Of a stretch of 64,000 nucleotides of DNA, positions 51,731 to 60,330 are shown piece by piece. This DNA comes from Nitrobacter sp963807355 (GTDB taxonomy: Bacteria > Pseudomonadota > Alphaproteobacteria > Rhizobiales > Xanthobacteraceae): the NCBI GenBank assembly GCA_963807355.1, contig CAWEBX010000018.1, positions 1-64,000 on the forward strand, written 5' to 3'. The position numbers were made by a program, and so were the translations under genes. Within the stretch, counting starts at the first letter, position 1. The number at the start of each line of letters is the position of its first letter. The notes beneath the pieces are model-generated. The model had not been told where the DNA came from. It made no database searches and saw only the letters and a list, made by a program, of their open reading frames with translations.

Positions 51731-51808
51731 AGAGCATTTTTGCTACTGATTGAATCAGAAGCGAAACTCTAGATTGAACCGGTATTCACGTCGCTCGAAA
51801 ACGCTATA
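51731..51808. repeat. Dispersed intergenic repeat, short copy D
   Basis: It carries TGAATCAGAAGCGAAACTCT, then AACCGGTATTCAC and GTCGCTCGAAAACGCTATAG. It lacks the ACGCGTTTTCTTCACGCG block of copies A-C. It lies between lpdA and the SDR stub. Confidence 0.6.
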
Positions 51809-51905
51809 GCGTCCACCCGGAGACGCTCGTCGTCATGCCAGCGACATAGGAGGCTCCATCCGATAACAGCCAGACGATGGCGTTGGCGATTTCGTCCGCC
51901 AATAA
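51804..51905 (-). pseudogene. Short-chain dehydrogenase (SDR), C-terminal stub
   Basis: The minus strand reads LLADEIANAIVWLLSDGASY then VAGMTTSVSGWTL and a TAG at 51804. This is the end of classical SDR enzymes (PEEIANAVVWLxSDxASYVTG then G-G). Only 33 residues remain, without Rossmann fold or catalytic Tyr-Lys. It overlaps repeat copy D by a few bases. An SDR gene was therefore once in the lpd-sucB interval and is now deleted. Confidence 0.7.
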
Positions 51906-51933
51906 AGCTCGAACCTGGTTTCAAGAGTGCGTC

Positions 51934-52431
51934 TCAACCGTTGTCTGGCCCGGGGAGCAATTTTGCACGCTGGTCGAAGAGCATTCCCCCGATGAGCCGG
52001 TTAACCTCGTCGGGATCCGCTCCGTCCTTGATCAGCTTTCGTCTCAAGGAGTGGGCTTTGTCGAGGTTGCCAAGCTTTTTCTCAATTGCCGATTGTTGCT
52101 TGTCTTCAGCTTTTGTTTTTTCCTGATCGGCCATCGCCCGTCGTCTCTGGTTGTCGTGGTAGAACAACGCTCGCGACAAGACCCAGTCTGCGGATTTCTT
52201 CGAGATGTTTTCGAAAGATCCGAGAACATCGAAAAGATTTTCATGGGCGATGCTTTTAATTTCCCCGCTGTATTCGGAGACGTAAATATGTGCGGCGGAT
52301 GGCCCCTGCTCAAAACTCAAACAAGCCAGATAAAACAACTCTAGAATGACTGCATTCAACTCCAAATCGATTGAGGTCAAATGACCAAACTCGGTGGTTT
52401 TGGTATTGGACTTCAGCAAGACTTGCGTCAT
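51934..52431 (-). CDS. Hypothetical protein between sucB and lpdA
   Basis: A 165-residue protein from ATG 52431, 20 bases after the sucB stop on the same strand. Not recognised. The first half is mixed alpha/beta (LTSIDLELNAVILELFYLAC, SAAHIYVSEYSGEIKSIAHE), the second strongly helical and charged (KTKAEDKQQSAIEKKLGNLD, then ADPDEVNRLIGGMLF). There is no signal or membrane segment. Its location inside the TCA operon, with an ordinary ribosome gap, suggests it is cotranscribed. Confidence 0.6.
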   Translation of the reverse strand: MTQVLLKSNTKTTEFGHLTSIDLELNAVILELFYLACLSFEQGPSAAHIYVSEYSGEIKSIAHENLFDVLGSFENISKKSADWVLSRALFYHDNQRRRAMADQEKTKAEDKQQSAIEKKLGNLDKAHSLRRKLIKDGADPDEVNRLIGGMLFDQRAKLLPGPDNG

Positions 52432-52450
52432 GTGGTTCCCTTAGCTTGAA

Positions 52451-53737
52451 CTACAGATCCAGCACCAGCCGCGCCGGGTCTTCCAGCAATTCCTTGACGC
52501 GCACGAGGAAGGTCACGGCCTCCTTGCCGTCGATGACGCGGTGATCGTAGGAGAGCGCCAGATACATCATCGGGCGGATTTCCACCTTGCCGTCGATCGC
52601 CACCGGCCGCTCCTGTATTTTGTGCATGCCAAGGATGCCGGCCTGCGGCGCGTTCAGGATCGGCGTCGACATCAGCGAGCCGTAGATGCCGCCGTTGGTG
52701 ATGGTGAAGGTGCCGCCCTGCATCTCCTCGATTTTGAGCTGGCCGTCGCGGGCGCGGCGGCCGTAGTCAGCGATGCTTTTCTCGATGTCGGCGATCGATT
52801 TGTGATCGCAGTCGCGCACGACAGGCACCACCAGGCCCTTGTCGGTGCCGACGGCAACTCCAATGTGATAGTAGTTCTTGTAGATCAGGTCGCTACCGTC
52901 GATTTCGGCGTTGACGGCCGGAATGTCCTTCAACGCCTGGACGATGGCTTTGGTAAAGAAGCCCATGAAGCCGAGTTTCACACCGTGCTTCTTCTCGAAC
53001 GCTTCCTTGTAGTGCGTACGCAGCGCCATGACGCCGGTCATGTCGACCTCGTTGAAGGTCGTCAGTATCGCGGCGGTGTTCTGCACCTCCTTGAGGCGGC
53101 GCGCGATGGTCTGGCGTAGCCGCGTCATCTTCACGCGTTCCTCGCGCGAGGCGTCGTTCGGAGGAGAGGGCGCGCGCGCCTGCATGGTGGCAGCCGGCTG
53201 GTGGACCGAGGTCGGGGCGGAGGCCGCCTTTTCGATCGCCGCCAGCATATCGCTTTTGGTGATGCGGCCGTCCTTGCCGGAGCCCGGAACGGTCGAGGCG
53301 TCGATGCCGCTCTCGGCGGAGAGTTTACGCACCGAGGGAGCGAGCGGTACATCAGCTGGCGCTGCGGTGTCCGGCCTGGGCTGCGGCTCCTCCGGGCCTG
53401 CGTTGATCGGTTTCGTGGTGTCGGACTTAAGGTCCGGCCGTCCGGTTGTTCTTTCGGCGGCGATGCCTTGCGTTTTTGCCGCCGCTGGTTTTGCCGGCGC
53501 GCTGCCATCGGCTATCTGTCCAAGCAGCGCGCCAACGGCAACCGTCTCGCCCTCCTTGGCGACGAGCTCGGCGAGCGTGCCGGCGGAGGGCGCAGGCACT
53601 TCGATGGTCACCTTGTCGGTCTCGAGCTCGACGAGCGGCTCGTCGACGGACACGGCATCGCCGGGCTTCTTGAACCATTTTCCGATAGTCGCCTCGGTCA
53701 CCGATTCGCCGAGCGTCGGAACGCGTATCTCGGTCAT
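52451..53737 (-). CDS. sucB: Dihydrolipoyl succinyltransferase (E2 of 2-oxoglutarate dehydrogenase)
   Basis: A 428-residue core enzyme. The lipoyl domain (residues 1-77) has LVELETDKVTIEVPAPSAGT with the lipoylated Lys in ETDKV. After a Pro/Ala linker comes the E1/E3-binding domain (PLAPSVRKLSAESGIDASTV, GRITKSDMLAAIE). The acyltransferase domain has FFTKAIVQALKDIPAVNAEI and the H-x3-D signature in LALSYDHRVIDGKEAVTF. All parts are present. Confidence 0.96.
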   Translation of the reverse strand: MTEIRVPTLGESVTEATIGKWFKKPGDAVSVDEPLVELETDKVTIEVPAPSAGTLAELVAKEGETVAVGALLGQIADGSAPAKPAAAKTQGIAAERTTGRPDLKSDTTKPINAGPEEPQPRPDTAAPADVPLAPSVRKLSAESGIDASTVPGSGKDGRITKSDMLAAIEKAASAPTSVHQPAATMQARAPSPPNDASREERVKMTRLRQTIARRLKEVQNTAAILTTFNEVDMTGVMALRTHYKEAFEKKHGVKLGFMGFFTKAIVQALKDIPAVNAEIDGSDLIYKNYYHIGVAVGTDKGLVVPVVRDCDHKSIADIEKSIADYGRRARDGQLKIEEMQGGTFTITNGGIYGSLMSTPILNAPQAGILGMHKIQERPVAIDGKVEIRPMMYLALSYDHRVIDGKEAVTFLVRVKELLEDPARLVLDL

Positions 53738-53848
53738 GGTCCTCTTCCTTTCGTCATGGCCGACTTGTCCCGAAAAGACAGCAGCATGGATACCCGAAAC
53801 ATTCGCAACAAGTGGGCCCCGCGTTTCAGTCCGACATGACTGTTCGTG

Positions 53849-56806
53849 TTAGTCCAGCGCCTCGTCGATGAACGCCTTGAGTTGCGCAAGATGCTTCGAC
53901 ATCAACCCGGTCGCGGTGGCCGCGGCTGCGGCGCGGCCGGTGTAACGCGGGCGTTTGTTGAGTGCGCCGATCTGGTTGAGTACCCATTCGAGGTAAGGCT
54001 CAATGAAGTGCCATGCGCCCATATTGCGCGGTTCTTCCTGGCACCAGACGATCTCGGCGTTTTTGAAGCTGCCGAGGACCTGCACCAGCGCCTTCAGCGG
54101 AACCGGATACAGTTGTTCGATCCGTATCAGGTAAACATCGTTGATGTTGCGCTTCTCGCGTTCCTCGTAGAGATCGTAGTACACCTTGCCGGAACACAGA
54201 ACCACGCGGCGAATATTATCGTCGTTTACCAGCCTGATCTTTTGCTCCGGCAGCATCGTCGCGTCGTCGTAAAGGATACGATGGAATGCAGTGTCGGCGC
54301 CGAATTCGTCGAGACGCGATACCGCTCGCTTGTGACGCAGCAGCGACTTCGGCGTCATCATGATCAGAGGCTTGCGGATCTGGCGTTTCAATTGGCGGCG
54401 CAGCGCATGAAAATGGTTGGCCGGCGTGGTGATATTGACGACCTGCATGTTGTCTTCCGCGCACATCTGCAGGAACCGCTCCAGCCGCGCCGACGAATGC
54501 TCCGGTCCCTGGCCCTCATAGCCGTGGGGCAGCATGCAAACGAGACCTGACATGCGCAGCCACTTGCGTTCACCAGAGGAGATGAACTGGTCGAACACCA
54601 CCTGCGCTCCGTTGGCGAAGTCGCCGAACTGTGCTTCCCACATCGTAAGCGTGTTCGGCTCCGCGAGCGAATAGCCATACTCGAAACCGAGCACAGCTTC
54701 TTCCGACAGCAGCGAGTTGATGACCTCGTAGCTGCCCTGGTTCTTGCCGAGATGGTTGAACGGCGTGTAGCGACTCTCGTCTTCCTGATCGAACAGCACC
54801 GAATGCCGCTGCGAGAAGGTGCCACGCTCGCTGTCCTGGCCGGACAGGCGGACGTTGTGGCCCTCCAGCATCAGCGTGCATAAGGCCAGCGCCTCGGCCG
54901 TCGCCCAGTCGAGGTCGACGCCGCTCTCGATCGCCTTGGCGCGATTGTCGAGAAAGCGCTGCACCGTGCGATGCACCCGGAAACCGTCCGGCACCTGTGT
55001 GATGTCGCGGCCGATCTCCTTCAGCGTCTCGATGTTCGCGCCGGTGACGCCACGGCGCGGCTCCTCGTTCTGATCGGCGAGCTTTAAGCCGGCCCACTTG
55101 CCGTCGAGCCAGTCGGCTTTGTTCGGCTTGTAGCCGGTGCCGGCCTCGAATTCAGCGTCCAGCCGTGCGCGCCAGCCGGCTTTCAGCTTTTCGATCTCGC
55201 CCTCGGTTATGACGCCTTCAGTGTTCAGCCGCTTGGCGTAGAGTTCGAGCGTCGAGGGGTGTGCTGCGATCTTCTTGTACATCGTCGGATTGGTGAAACA
55301 CGGCTCGTCGCCTTCGTTGTGACCGTGGCGGCGATAGCAGAACATGTCGATCACGACCGGCTTGTGGAATTTCTGCCGGAATTCGACCGCGACCTTCGCC
55401 GCGAACACCACGGCTTCCGGATCGTCGCCATTGACGTGGAAGATCGGCGCGTCGATCATCTTCGCGACGTCGGACGGATAAGGGGATGAGCGCGAGTAGC
55501 GCGGATAGGTGGTGAAGCCGATCTGGTTGTTGACGATGAAGTGGATCGAGCCCCCGGTGCGGTAGCCCTTGAGGTCCGACAGGGCGAAGCATTCCGCCAC
55601 CACGCCCTGTCCTGCGAATGCGGCGTCGCCGTGCATCAACAGCGGCAGCACCGAGTCGCGCTGTTCGGGTGGATCGCCGTGCTGGTCCTGCTTGGCGCGC
55701 ACCTTGCCGAGCACCACCGGGTCCACGATTTCCAGGTGTGAGGGATTGGCGGTCAGCGACAGGTGTATCCGGTTGTTGTCGAACTCGCGGTCGCTCGAGG
55801 CGCCGAGGTGATACTTGACGTCGCCGGAGCCCTCGACCGCCTCCGGATTTACCGAGCCGCCTTTGAACTCATGGAACAGGGCGCGATGAGGTTTGCCCAT
55901 CACCTGCGTCAGCACGTTCAGCCGTCCGCGGTGCGGCATGCCGATCACGATTTCCTTCACGCCGAGATTGCCGCCGCGCTTGATGATCTGCTCAAGCGCC
56001 GGGATCAGCGATTCGCCGCCGTCGAGACCGAAGCGCTTGGTTCCAGTGAACTTGACATCGCAGAACTTCTCAAAACCCTCGGCCTCGATGAGCTTGGTCA
56101 GGATGGCGCGCCTGCCTTCCGGCGTGAAGCTGATCTCCTTGTCCGGCCCCTCGATGCGCTCTTGAATCCAGCCTTTCTGCTCGGCGTTCGAAATGTGCAT
56201 GAACTCGACGCCCAGCGTCTGGCAGTAAGTGCGCCGGCAGATCGCCACGATCTCGCGCAGGGTGCCGTATTCGAGCCCAAGAACGTGGTCGAGGAAGATC
56301 TTGCGATCCATGTCGGCCTCGGTGAAGCCGTAGGCGCGGGGATCGAGTTCTTCGTGATCGCGCGCAGGCTCGAGACCGAGCGGGTCGAGCCTGGCATGAA
56401 AGTGCCCTCGCATGCGGTAAGCGCGGATCAGCATCAGCGCGCGCACCGAATCGCGCGTAGCCTGAGTGACGTCGGCGCCGGCGAGCGCCGAAGGTTTCGC
56501 TTTCGTCCTCTCCTGCACCCTGGCGTCCACGGTCTTTTCGAGCCGAGCCCAGTTGCCGTCGAGCGCTGAGGTGAGGTCGTCCTGTGGAACCGGCGGCCAG
56601 TTGGCCCTCGCCCAGGATGGGCCTTCTGCGTTCTTTTCGACGTCCTGCGGAGAATCCTTCAGACTTTTGAAGAATTCCTGCCACTCGGGATCGACCGAAC
56701 CGGGGTCTTTCTCATAGCGGGCGTAGAGTCCGTCGATGTAGCTGGCATTCGTGCCCTGCAAGAACGAGGAAAGGGCAAATGCGGCATTCGCATCCTGGCG
56801 AGACAT
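53849..56806 (-). CDS. sucA: 2-oxoglutarate dehydrogenase E1 component
   Basis: A 985-residue thiamine-diphosphate enzyme that decarboxylates 2-oxoglutarate. N-terminal FLQGTNASYIDGLYARYEKD is the E2-binding segment; MLIRAYRMRGHFHARLDPLG, VIGMPHRGRLNVLTQVMGKP and GDAAFAGQGVVAE hold substrate and ThDP contacts. ADNMQVVNITTPANHFHALR and the RNMGAWHFIEPYLEW end are typical. Full length for the family. Upstream 150 bases separate it from sucD. Confidence 0.96.
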   Translation of the reverse strand: MSRQDANAAFALSSFLQGTNASYIDGLYARYEKDPGSVDPEWQEFFKSLKDSPQDVEKNAEGPSWARANWPPVPQDDLTSALDGNWARLEKTVDARVQERTKAKPSALAGADVTQATRDSVRALMLIRAYRMRGHFHARLDPLGLEPARDHEELDPRAYGFTEADMDRKIFLDHVLGLEYGTLREIVAICRRTYCQTLGVEFMHISNAEQKGWIQERIEGPDKEISFTPEGRRAILTKLIEAEGFEKFCDVKFTGTKRFGLDGGESLIPALEQIIKRGGNLGVKEIVIGMPHRGRLNVLTQVMGKPHRALFHEFKGGSVNPEAVEGSGDVKYHLGASSDREFDNNRIHLSLTANPSHLEIVDPVVLGKVRAKQDQHGDPPEQRDSVLPLLMHGDAAFAGQGVVAECFALSDLKGYRTGGSIHFIVNNQIGFTTYPRYSRSSPYPSDVAKMIDAPIFHVNGDDPEAVVFAAKVAVEFRQKFHKPVVIDMFCYRRHGHNEGDEPCFTNPTMYKKIAAHPSTLELYAKRLNTEGVITEGEIEKLKAGWRARLDAEFEAGTGYKPNKADWLDGKWAGLKLADQNEEPRRGVTGANIETLKEIGRDITQVPDGFRVHRTVQRFLDNRAKAIESGVDLDWATAEALALCTLMLEGHNVRLSGQDSERGTFSQRHSVLFDQEDESRYTPFNHLGKNQGSYEVINSLLSEEAVLGFEYGYSLAEPNTLTMWEAQFGDFANGAQVVFDQFISSGERKWLRMSGLVCMLPHGYEGQGPEHSSARLERFLQMCAEDNMQVVNITTPANHFHALRRQLKRQIRKPLIMMTPKSLLRHKRAVSRLDEFGADTAFHRILYDDATMLPEQKIRLVNDDNIRRVVLCSGKVYYDLYEEREKRNINDVYLIRIEQLYPVPLKALVQVLGSFKNAEIVWCQEEPRNMGAWHFIEPYLEWVLNQIGALNKRPRYTGRAAAAATATGLMSKHLAQLKAFIDEALD

Positions 56807-56955
56807 ATCGCGTCCTGACGATTTCGGTCATGGGCGTAACAGACGGCGCACGCGCTTTTGCCAGCGAGAACAGCCTTTCCCCGGCAAGATCAGCGCGAAT
56901 TTAAACGTTATCCTATTTATGAGGGAACTTCCCGCCGAAAAGACCAAGACCTGAA

Positions 56956-57840
56956 TCAAGACTTCAACTTTTCGACAAGAGTTTTTCCCAGTCGCGCCGG
57001 AGACGGGGAGACGAAGATGCCCGCCGCCTCCATGGCTGCGGTCTTGGATGCGGCGTCGCCCTTGCCGCCGGAAATGATCGCACCGGCATGTCCCATGCGG
57101 CGGCCAGGAGGCGCGGTCACACCGGCAATGAAGCCGACCACAGGCTTCTTGCGGCCGCGTTTGGCCTCATCGATCAGGAACTGCGCGGCGTCTTCCTCGG
57201 CCGAGCCGCCGATCTCGCCGATCATCACGATCGAAGTGGTCTTGGGATCGGCCAGGAACATTTCCAGCACGTCGATGAACTCGGTGCCTTTGACCGGGTC
57301 GCCGCCGATACCGACCGCGGTGGTTTGGCCGAGGCCTTCCTGGCTGGTCTGGAATACCGCTTCGTAGGTCAGCGTGCCGGAACGGGAGACGATGCCGACA
57401 TGGCCCGGCTTGAAAATGTTCGCGGGCATGATGCCGATCTTGCATTCGCCCGCCGTCACAACGCCCGGGCAATTCGGCCCTATGAGCCGGGACTTCGATC
57501 CCGATAGCGAACGCCTGACCCGCACCATATCCAGCACCGGAATGCCCTCGGTGATGCAGACGATCAGCGGGATTTCGCTGTCGATCGCCTCGCAGATCGC
57601 GTCTGCGGCACCGGCCGGCGGCACGTAGATCACGCTGGCGTCGGCGCCGGTCGCCTCGCGCGCTTCGCGGACGGTGTCGAACACCGGCAGGTCGAGGTGC
57701 TTGCTGCCGCCTTTGCCCGGCGAAGTGCCGCCGACCATCCTGGTGCCGTAGGCGATGGCCGCCTCGGAATGAAACGTGCCGTTCTTGCCGGTGAAGCCCT
57801 GGCAGATGACCCGGGTGTTCTTGTCGATCAGAACGGACAT
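56956..57840 (-). CDS. sucD: Succinyl-CoA synthetase alpha subunit
   Basis: A 294-residue subunit that carries the phosphohistidine. MSVLIDKNTRVICQGFTGKN opens the CoA-binding Rossmann domain, YVPPAGAADAICEAIDSEIP follows, and the phosphorylated His is in RRMGHAGAIISGGKGDA. The stop is near-adjacent to a 150-bp gap before sucA; its start abuts sucC's stop (1 base). Confidence 0.96.
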   Translation of the reverse strand: MSVLIDKNTRVICQGFTGKNGTFHSEAAIAYGTRMVGGTSPGKGGSKHLDLPVFDTVREAREATGADASVIYVPPAGAADAICEAIDSEIPLIVCITEGIPVLDMVRVRRSLSGSKSRLIGPNCPGVVTAGECKIGIMPANIFKPGHVGIVSRSGTLTYEAVFQTSQEGLGQTTAVGIGGDPVKGTEFIDVLEMFLADPKTTSIVMIGEIGGSAEEDAAQFLIDEAKRGRKKPVVGFIAGVTAPPGRRMGHAGAIISGGKGDAASKTAAMEAAGIFVSPSPARLGKTLVEKLKS

Positions 57841-59040
57841 TTACGCGACCCCTTTCACAGCCTTGACGATCTTCTGCGCGGCGTCGTCGAGATCGTCGGC
57901 GGGCAAGACGTTGAGGCCGGACTCGCGGATAATCTTCTTACCGGCGTCGACGTTGGTGCCTTCGAGGCGTACCACCAGCGGGACGTTGAGGCCGACCTGC
58001 TTCACCGCGGCGACGACGCCATCGGCGATGACGTCGCACTTCATGATGCCGCCGAAAATATTGACCAGGATGCCCTTCACGTTCGGATCTGCGGTGATGA
58101 TCTTGAAGGCGGCTGCGACCTTATCTTTGGTGGCGCCGCCGCCAACGTCGAGAAAGTTTGCGGGCGACATGCCGTAGAGTTTAATGATGTCCATGGTCGC
58201 CATCGCAAGGCCCGCGCCATTGACCATGCAGCCGATCTGGCCGTCGAGCGCGACGTAGCTCAGATCAAACTTCGACGCCTCGATCTCCTTGGCGTCTTCC
58301 TCGCTCTCGTCGCGCAGCGCCCCCACATCGGAATGGCGGTAAAGCGCGTTGCTATCGAACGATACCTTGGCATCAAGCACGCGCAGTTCGCCTTGCCTCG
58401 TAACGACGAGCGGATTGATCTCCAGCATCGCCATGTCTTTGGCGATGAAGGCAGTATAAAGCTGCGCCACCAGCTTCTCCGCCTGCTTGCCGAGATCGCC
58501 GCGCAGTCCCAGCGCCTTGGCGACGGTACGGCCGTGATGGCCCATCACCCCTGTGACGGGATCGACCGAGAAGGTCACGATTTTCTCTGGGCTGGCGTGG
58601 GCGACATCCTCGATGTTCACCCCGCCTTCGGTGGAGACCACGAACGAAACTCTGGACGTTTCGCGGTCGACCAGTGCCGAGAGATAGAACTCCTTGTCGA
58701 TGTCGAAGCCTTCCTCGATGTAAAGACGGTTGACCCGCTTGCCGGCAGGACCGGTCTGCACAGTCACCAGCGTCGCGCCGAGCATCTGGCCGGCAAACTG
58801 CTTCACCTCGTCGATCGATCTGGCGAGGCGAACGCCACCTTTGTCGCCGGCGGAGGCTTCCTTGAACTTGCCCTTGCCGCGGCCGCCCGCGTGAATCTGG
58901 CTTTTAACCACCCAAACCGGACCATCGAGCGTTTTAGCCGCCGCCTCCGCTTCCGATGCCTTCAGCACCGCAACCCCTCGCGAGACCGGCACGCCGAACT
59001 CCCGCAGCAACGCCTTGGCCTGATATTCGTGGATGTTCAT
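57841..59040 (-). CDS. sucC: Succinyl-CoA synthetase beta subunit
   Basis: A 399-residue ATP-grasp subunit. ATG 59040 begins MNIHEYQAKALLREFGVPVS, the invariant start; the open frame above it is not used. VKSQIHAGGRGKGKFKEA is the nucleotide loop, LEINPLVVTRQGELRVLDAK and VNIFGGIMKCDVIADGVV the metal and phosphate sites. Together with SucD it makes succinate and ATP/GTP from succinyl-CoA. Confidence 0.96.
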   Translation of the reverse strand: MNIHEYQAKALLREFGVPVSRGVAVLKASEAEAAAKTLDGPVWVVKSQIHAGGRGKGKFKEASAGDKGGVRLARSIDEVKQFAGQMLGATLVTVQTGPAGKRVNRLYIEEGFDIDKEFYLSALVDRETSRVSFVVSTEGGVNIEDVAHASPEKIVTFSVDPVTGVMGHHGRTVAKALGLRGDLGKQAEKLVAQLYTAFIAKDMAMLEINPLVVTRQGELRVLDAKVSFDSNALYRHSDVGALRDESEEDAKEIEASKFDLSYVALDGQIGCMVNGAGLAMATMDIIKLYGMSPANFLDVGGGATKDKVAAAFKIITADPNVKGILVNIFGGIMKCDVIADGVVAAVKQVGLNVPLVVRLEGTNVDAGKKIIRESGLNVLPADDLDDAAQKIVKAVKGVA

Positions 59041-59105
59041 CTGGATGTTCTCCGACCCGCGGGAAGGACAATTTTGGCATGGACAATTTCGACCATTTCC
59101 GCCGG

Positions 59106-59133
59106 CCAAGATATATCCGTCCAAGATATACCC
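59106..59133. promoter_or_regulatory. Tandem CCAAGATATA repeat upstream of sucC
   Basis: CCAAGATATATCC (59106-59118) and CCAAGATATACCC (59121-59133) are 15 bases apart, register to register. On the minus strand each gives a GGATATATCTTGG-like box about 70-90 bases before the sucC start. They could be paired promoter -10 regions or binding sites for a regulator of TCA genes. Confidence 0.35.
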
Positions 59134-59258
59134 GCCGGAGGGTCGAGGTCGGCAGTCACCTCGAGATGTCCTTGCCAGCGGTGGGTTTCCGCACCTGAAT
59201 TTCGTAATACCGGCCGCACGCGTATCCGTTCCGAACGATACCGAATGGCAGTGGCCGA

Positions 59259-60227
59259 TCAGCCGTCAAGCAGATCGGGCGCGATCTTTTTGCAGGCATC
59301 GACGAGTCCCCGAACCGCAGCGACCGATTTGTCGAAGGCTTCCCGGTCCTTGCCCGCCAGTTCAATCTCGACAATGCGCTCGACGCCCTTGGCGCCGATC
59401 ACCACGGGTACTCCGACATACATGTCATCCACGCCGAATTCGCCGTTGAGATAGGCGGCGCAAGGCAGCACACGTTTCTTGTCGCGCAGGAAACTTTCCG
59501 CCATCGCGATTGCGGAGGCGGCTGGGGCATAGAACGCCGAGCCGGTCTTGAGCAGATTGACGATCTCGGCGCCGCCGTTGCGGGTGCGATCCACGATCTC
59601 ATCAATGCGGGCCTGCGAGGTCCAACCCATTTTGACAAGGTCCGGCAGCGGAATGCCCGCCACTGTCGAGTACTTCACCAACGGCACCATGCTGTCGCCG
59701 TGACCGCCAAGCACGAAGGCTGTCACGTCTTCGACCGAGACGTTGAATTCGTCTGCGAGAAAATAGCGGAAGCGTGAGGAGTCCAGCACGCCAGCCATGC
59801 CGACTACCTTCTTCGCAGGCAAGTTAGATGCTTTCTGAAGTGCCCACACCATGGCGTCGAGCGGATTGGTGATGCAGATGACGAAGGCATCGGGCGCGTA
59901 TTTCTTGATGCCGGCGCCGACCTGCTCCATCACCTTGAGATTGATACCGAGCAGATCGTCGCGGCTCATGCCCGGCTTGCGCGGGACACCGGCGGTGACG
60001 ATGCAGACGCTGGCGCCTTCGAGCGCTTCATAGGAATTGGTGCCGGTCAGCTTGGCGTCGAAGCCGTCCACCGGGGAGGATTGGGCGATATCGAGCGATT
60101 TGCCCTGCGGAACGCCCTCCGCGATATCGAACATCACGACGTCGCCAAGTTCTTTCAGTCCGATGAGATGAGCGAGCGTCCCTCCGATCTGACCAGAGCC
60201 GATCAAGCCAATCTTGTCGCGCGCCAT
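59259..60227 (-). CDS. mdh: Malate dehydrogenase
   Basis: A 322-residue NAD enzyme of the LDH-like MDH group. GLIGSGQIGGTLAHLIGLKE is the NAD loop; TAGVPRKPGMSRDDLLGINL holds the substrate Arg loop (RKPGMSRDD); VCITNPLDAMVWALQK, GVLDSSRFRYFLADEF and LGGHGDSMVPLVKY (catalytic His) follow. ATG 60227 begins MARDKIGLIG. First of the TCA genes in transcription order after zapE. Confidence 0.96.
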   Translation of the reverse strand: MARDKIGLIGSGQIGGTLAHLIGLKELGDVVMFDIAEGVPQGKSLDIAQSSPVDGFDAKLTGTNSYEALEGASVCIVTAGVPRKPGMSRDDLLGINLKVMEQVGAGIKKYAPDAFVICITNPLDAMVWALQKASNLPAKKVVGMAGVLDSSRFRYFLADEFNVSVEDVTAFVLGGHGDSMVPLVKYSTVAGIPLPDLVKMGWTSQARIDEIVDRTRNGGAEIVNLLKTGSAFYAPAASAIAMAESFLRDKKRVLPCAAYLNGEFGVDDMYVGVPVVIGAKGVERIVEIELAGKDREAFDKSVAAVRGLVDACKKIAPDLLDG

Positions 60228-60330
60228 GGAAATTTTGTCCTTTGATGACAAAGAGCAGGGAAGGGAGAATATCGACAGGATCGTGGTTAGACCTTTCGTG
60301 GGACCTGTTCAAGCGTCGCAACGTGCAACG

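Noticed and set aside
50670..51749. A 359-codon plus frame opposite lpdA
   Set aside because: Antisense shadow of a certain gene.
57697..59454. A 585-codon open frame opposite sucD and sucC
   Set aside because: Antisense shadow of two certain genes; no family signature, no ribosome site.
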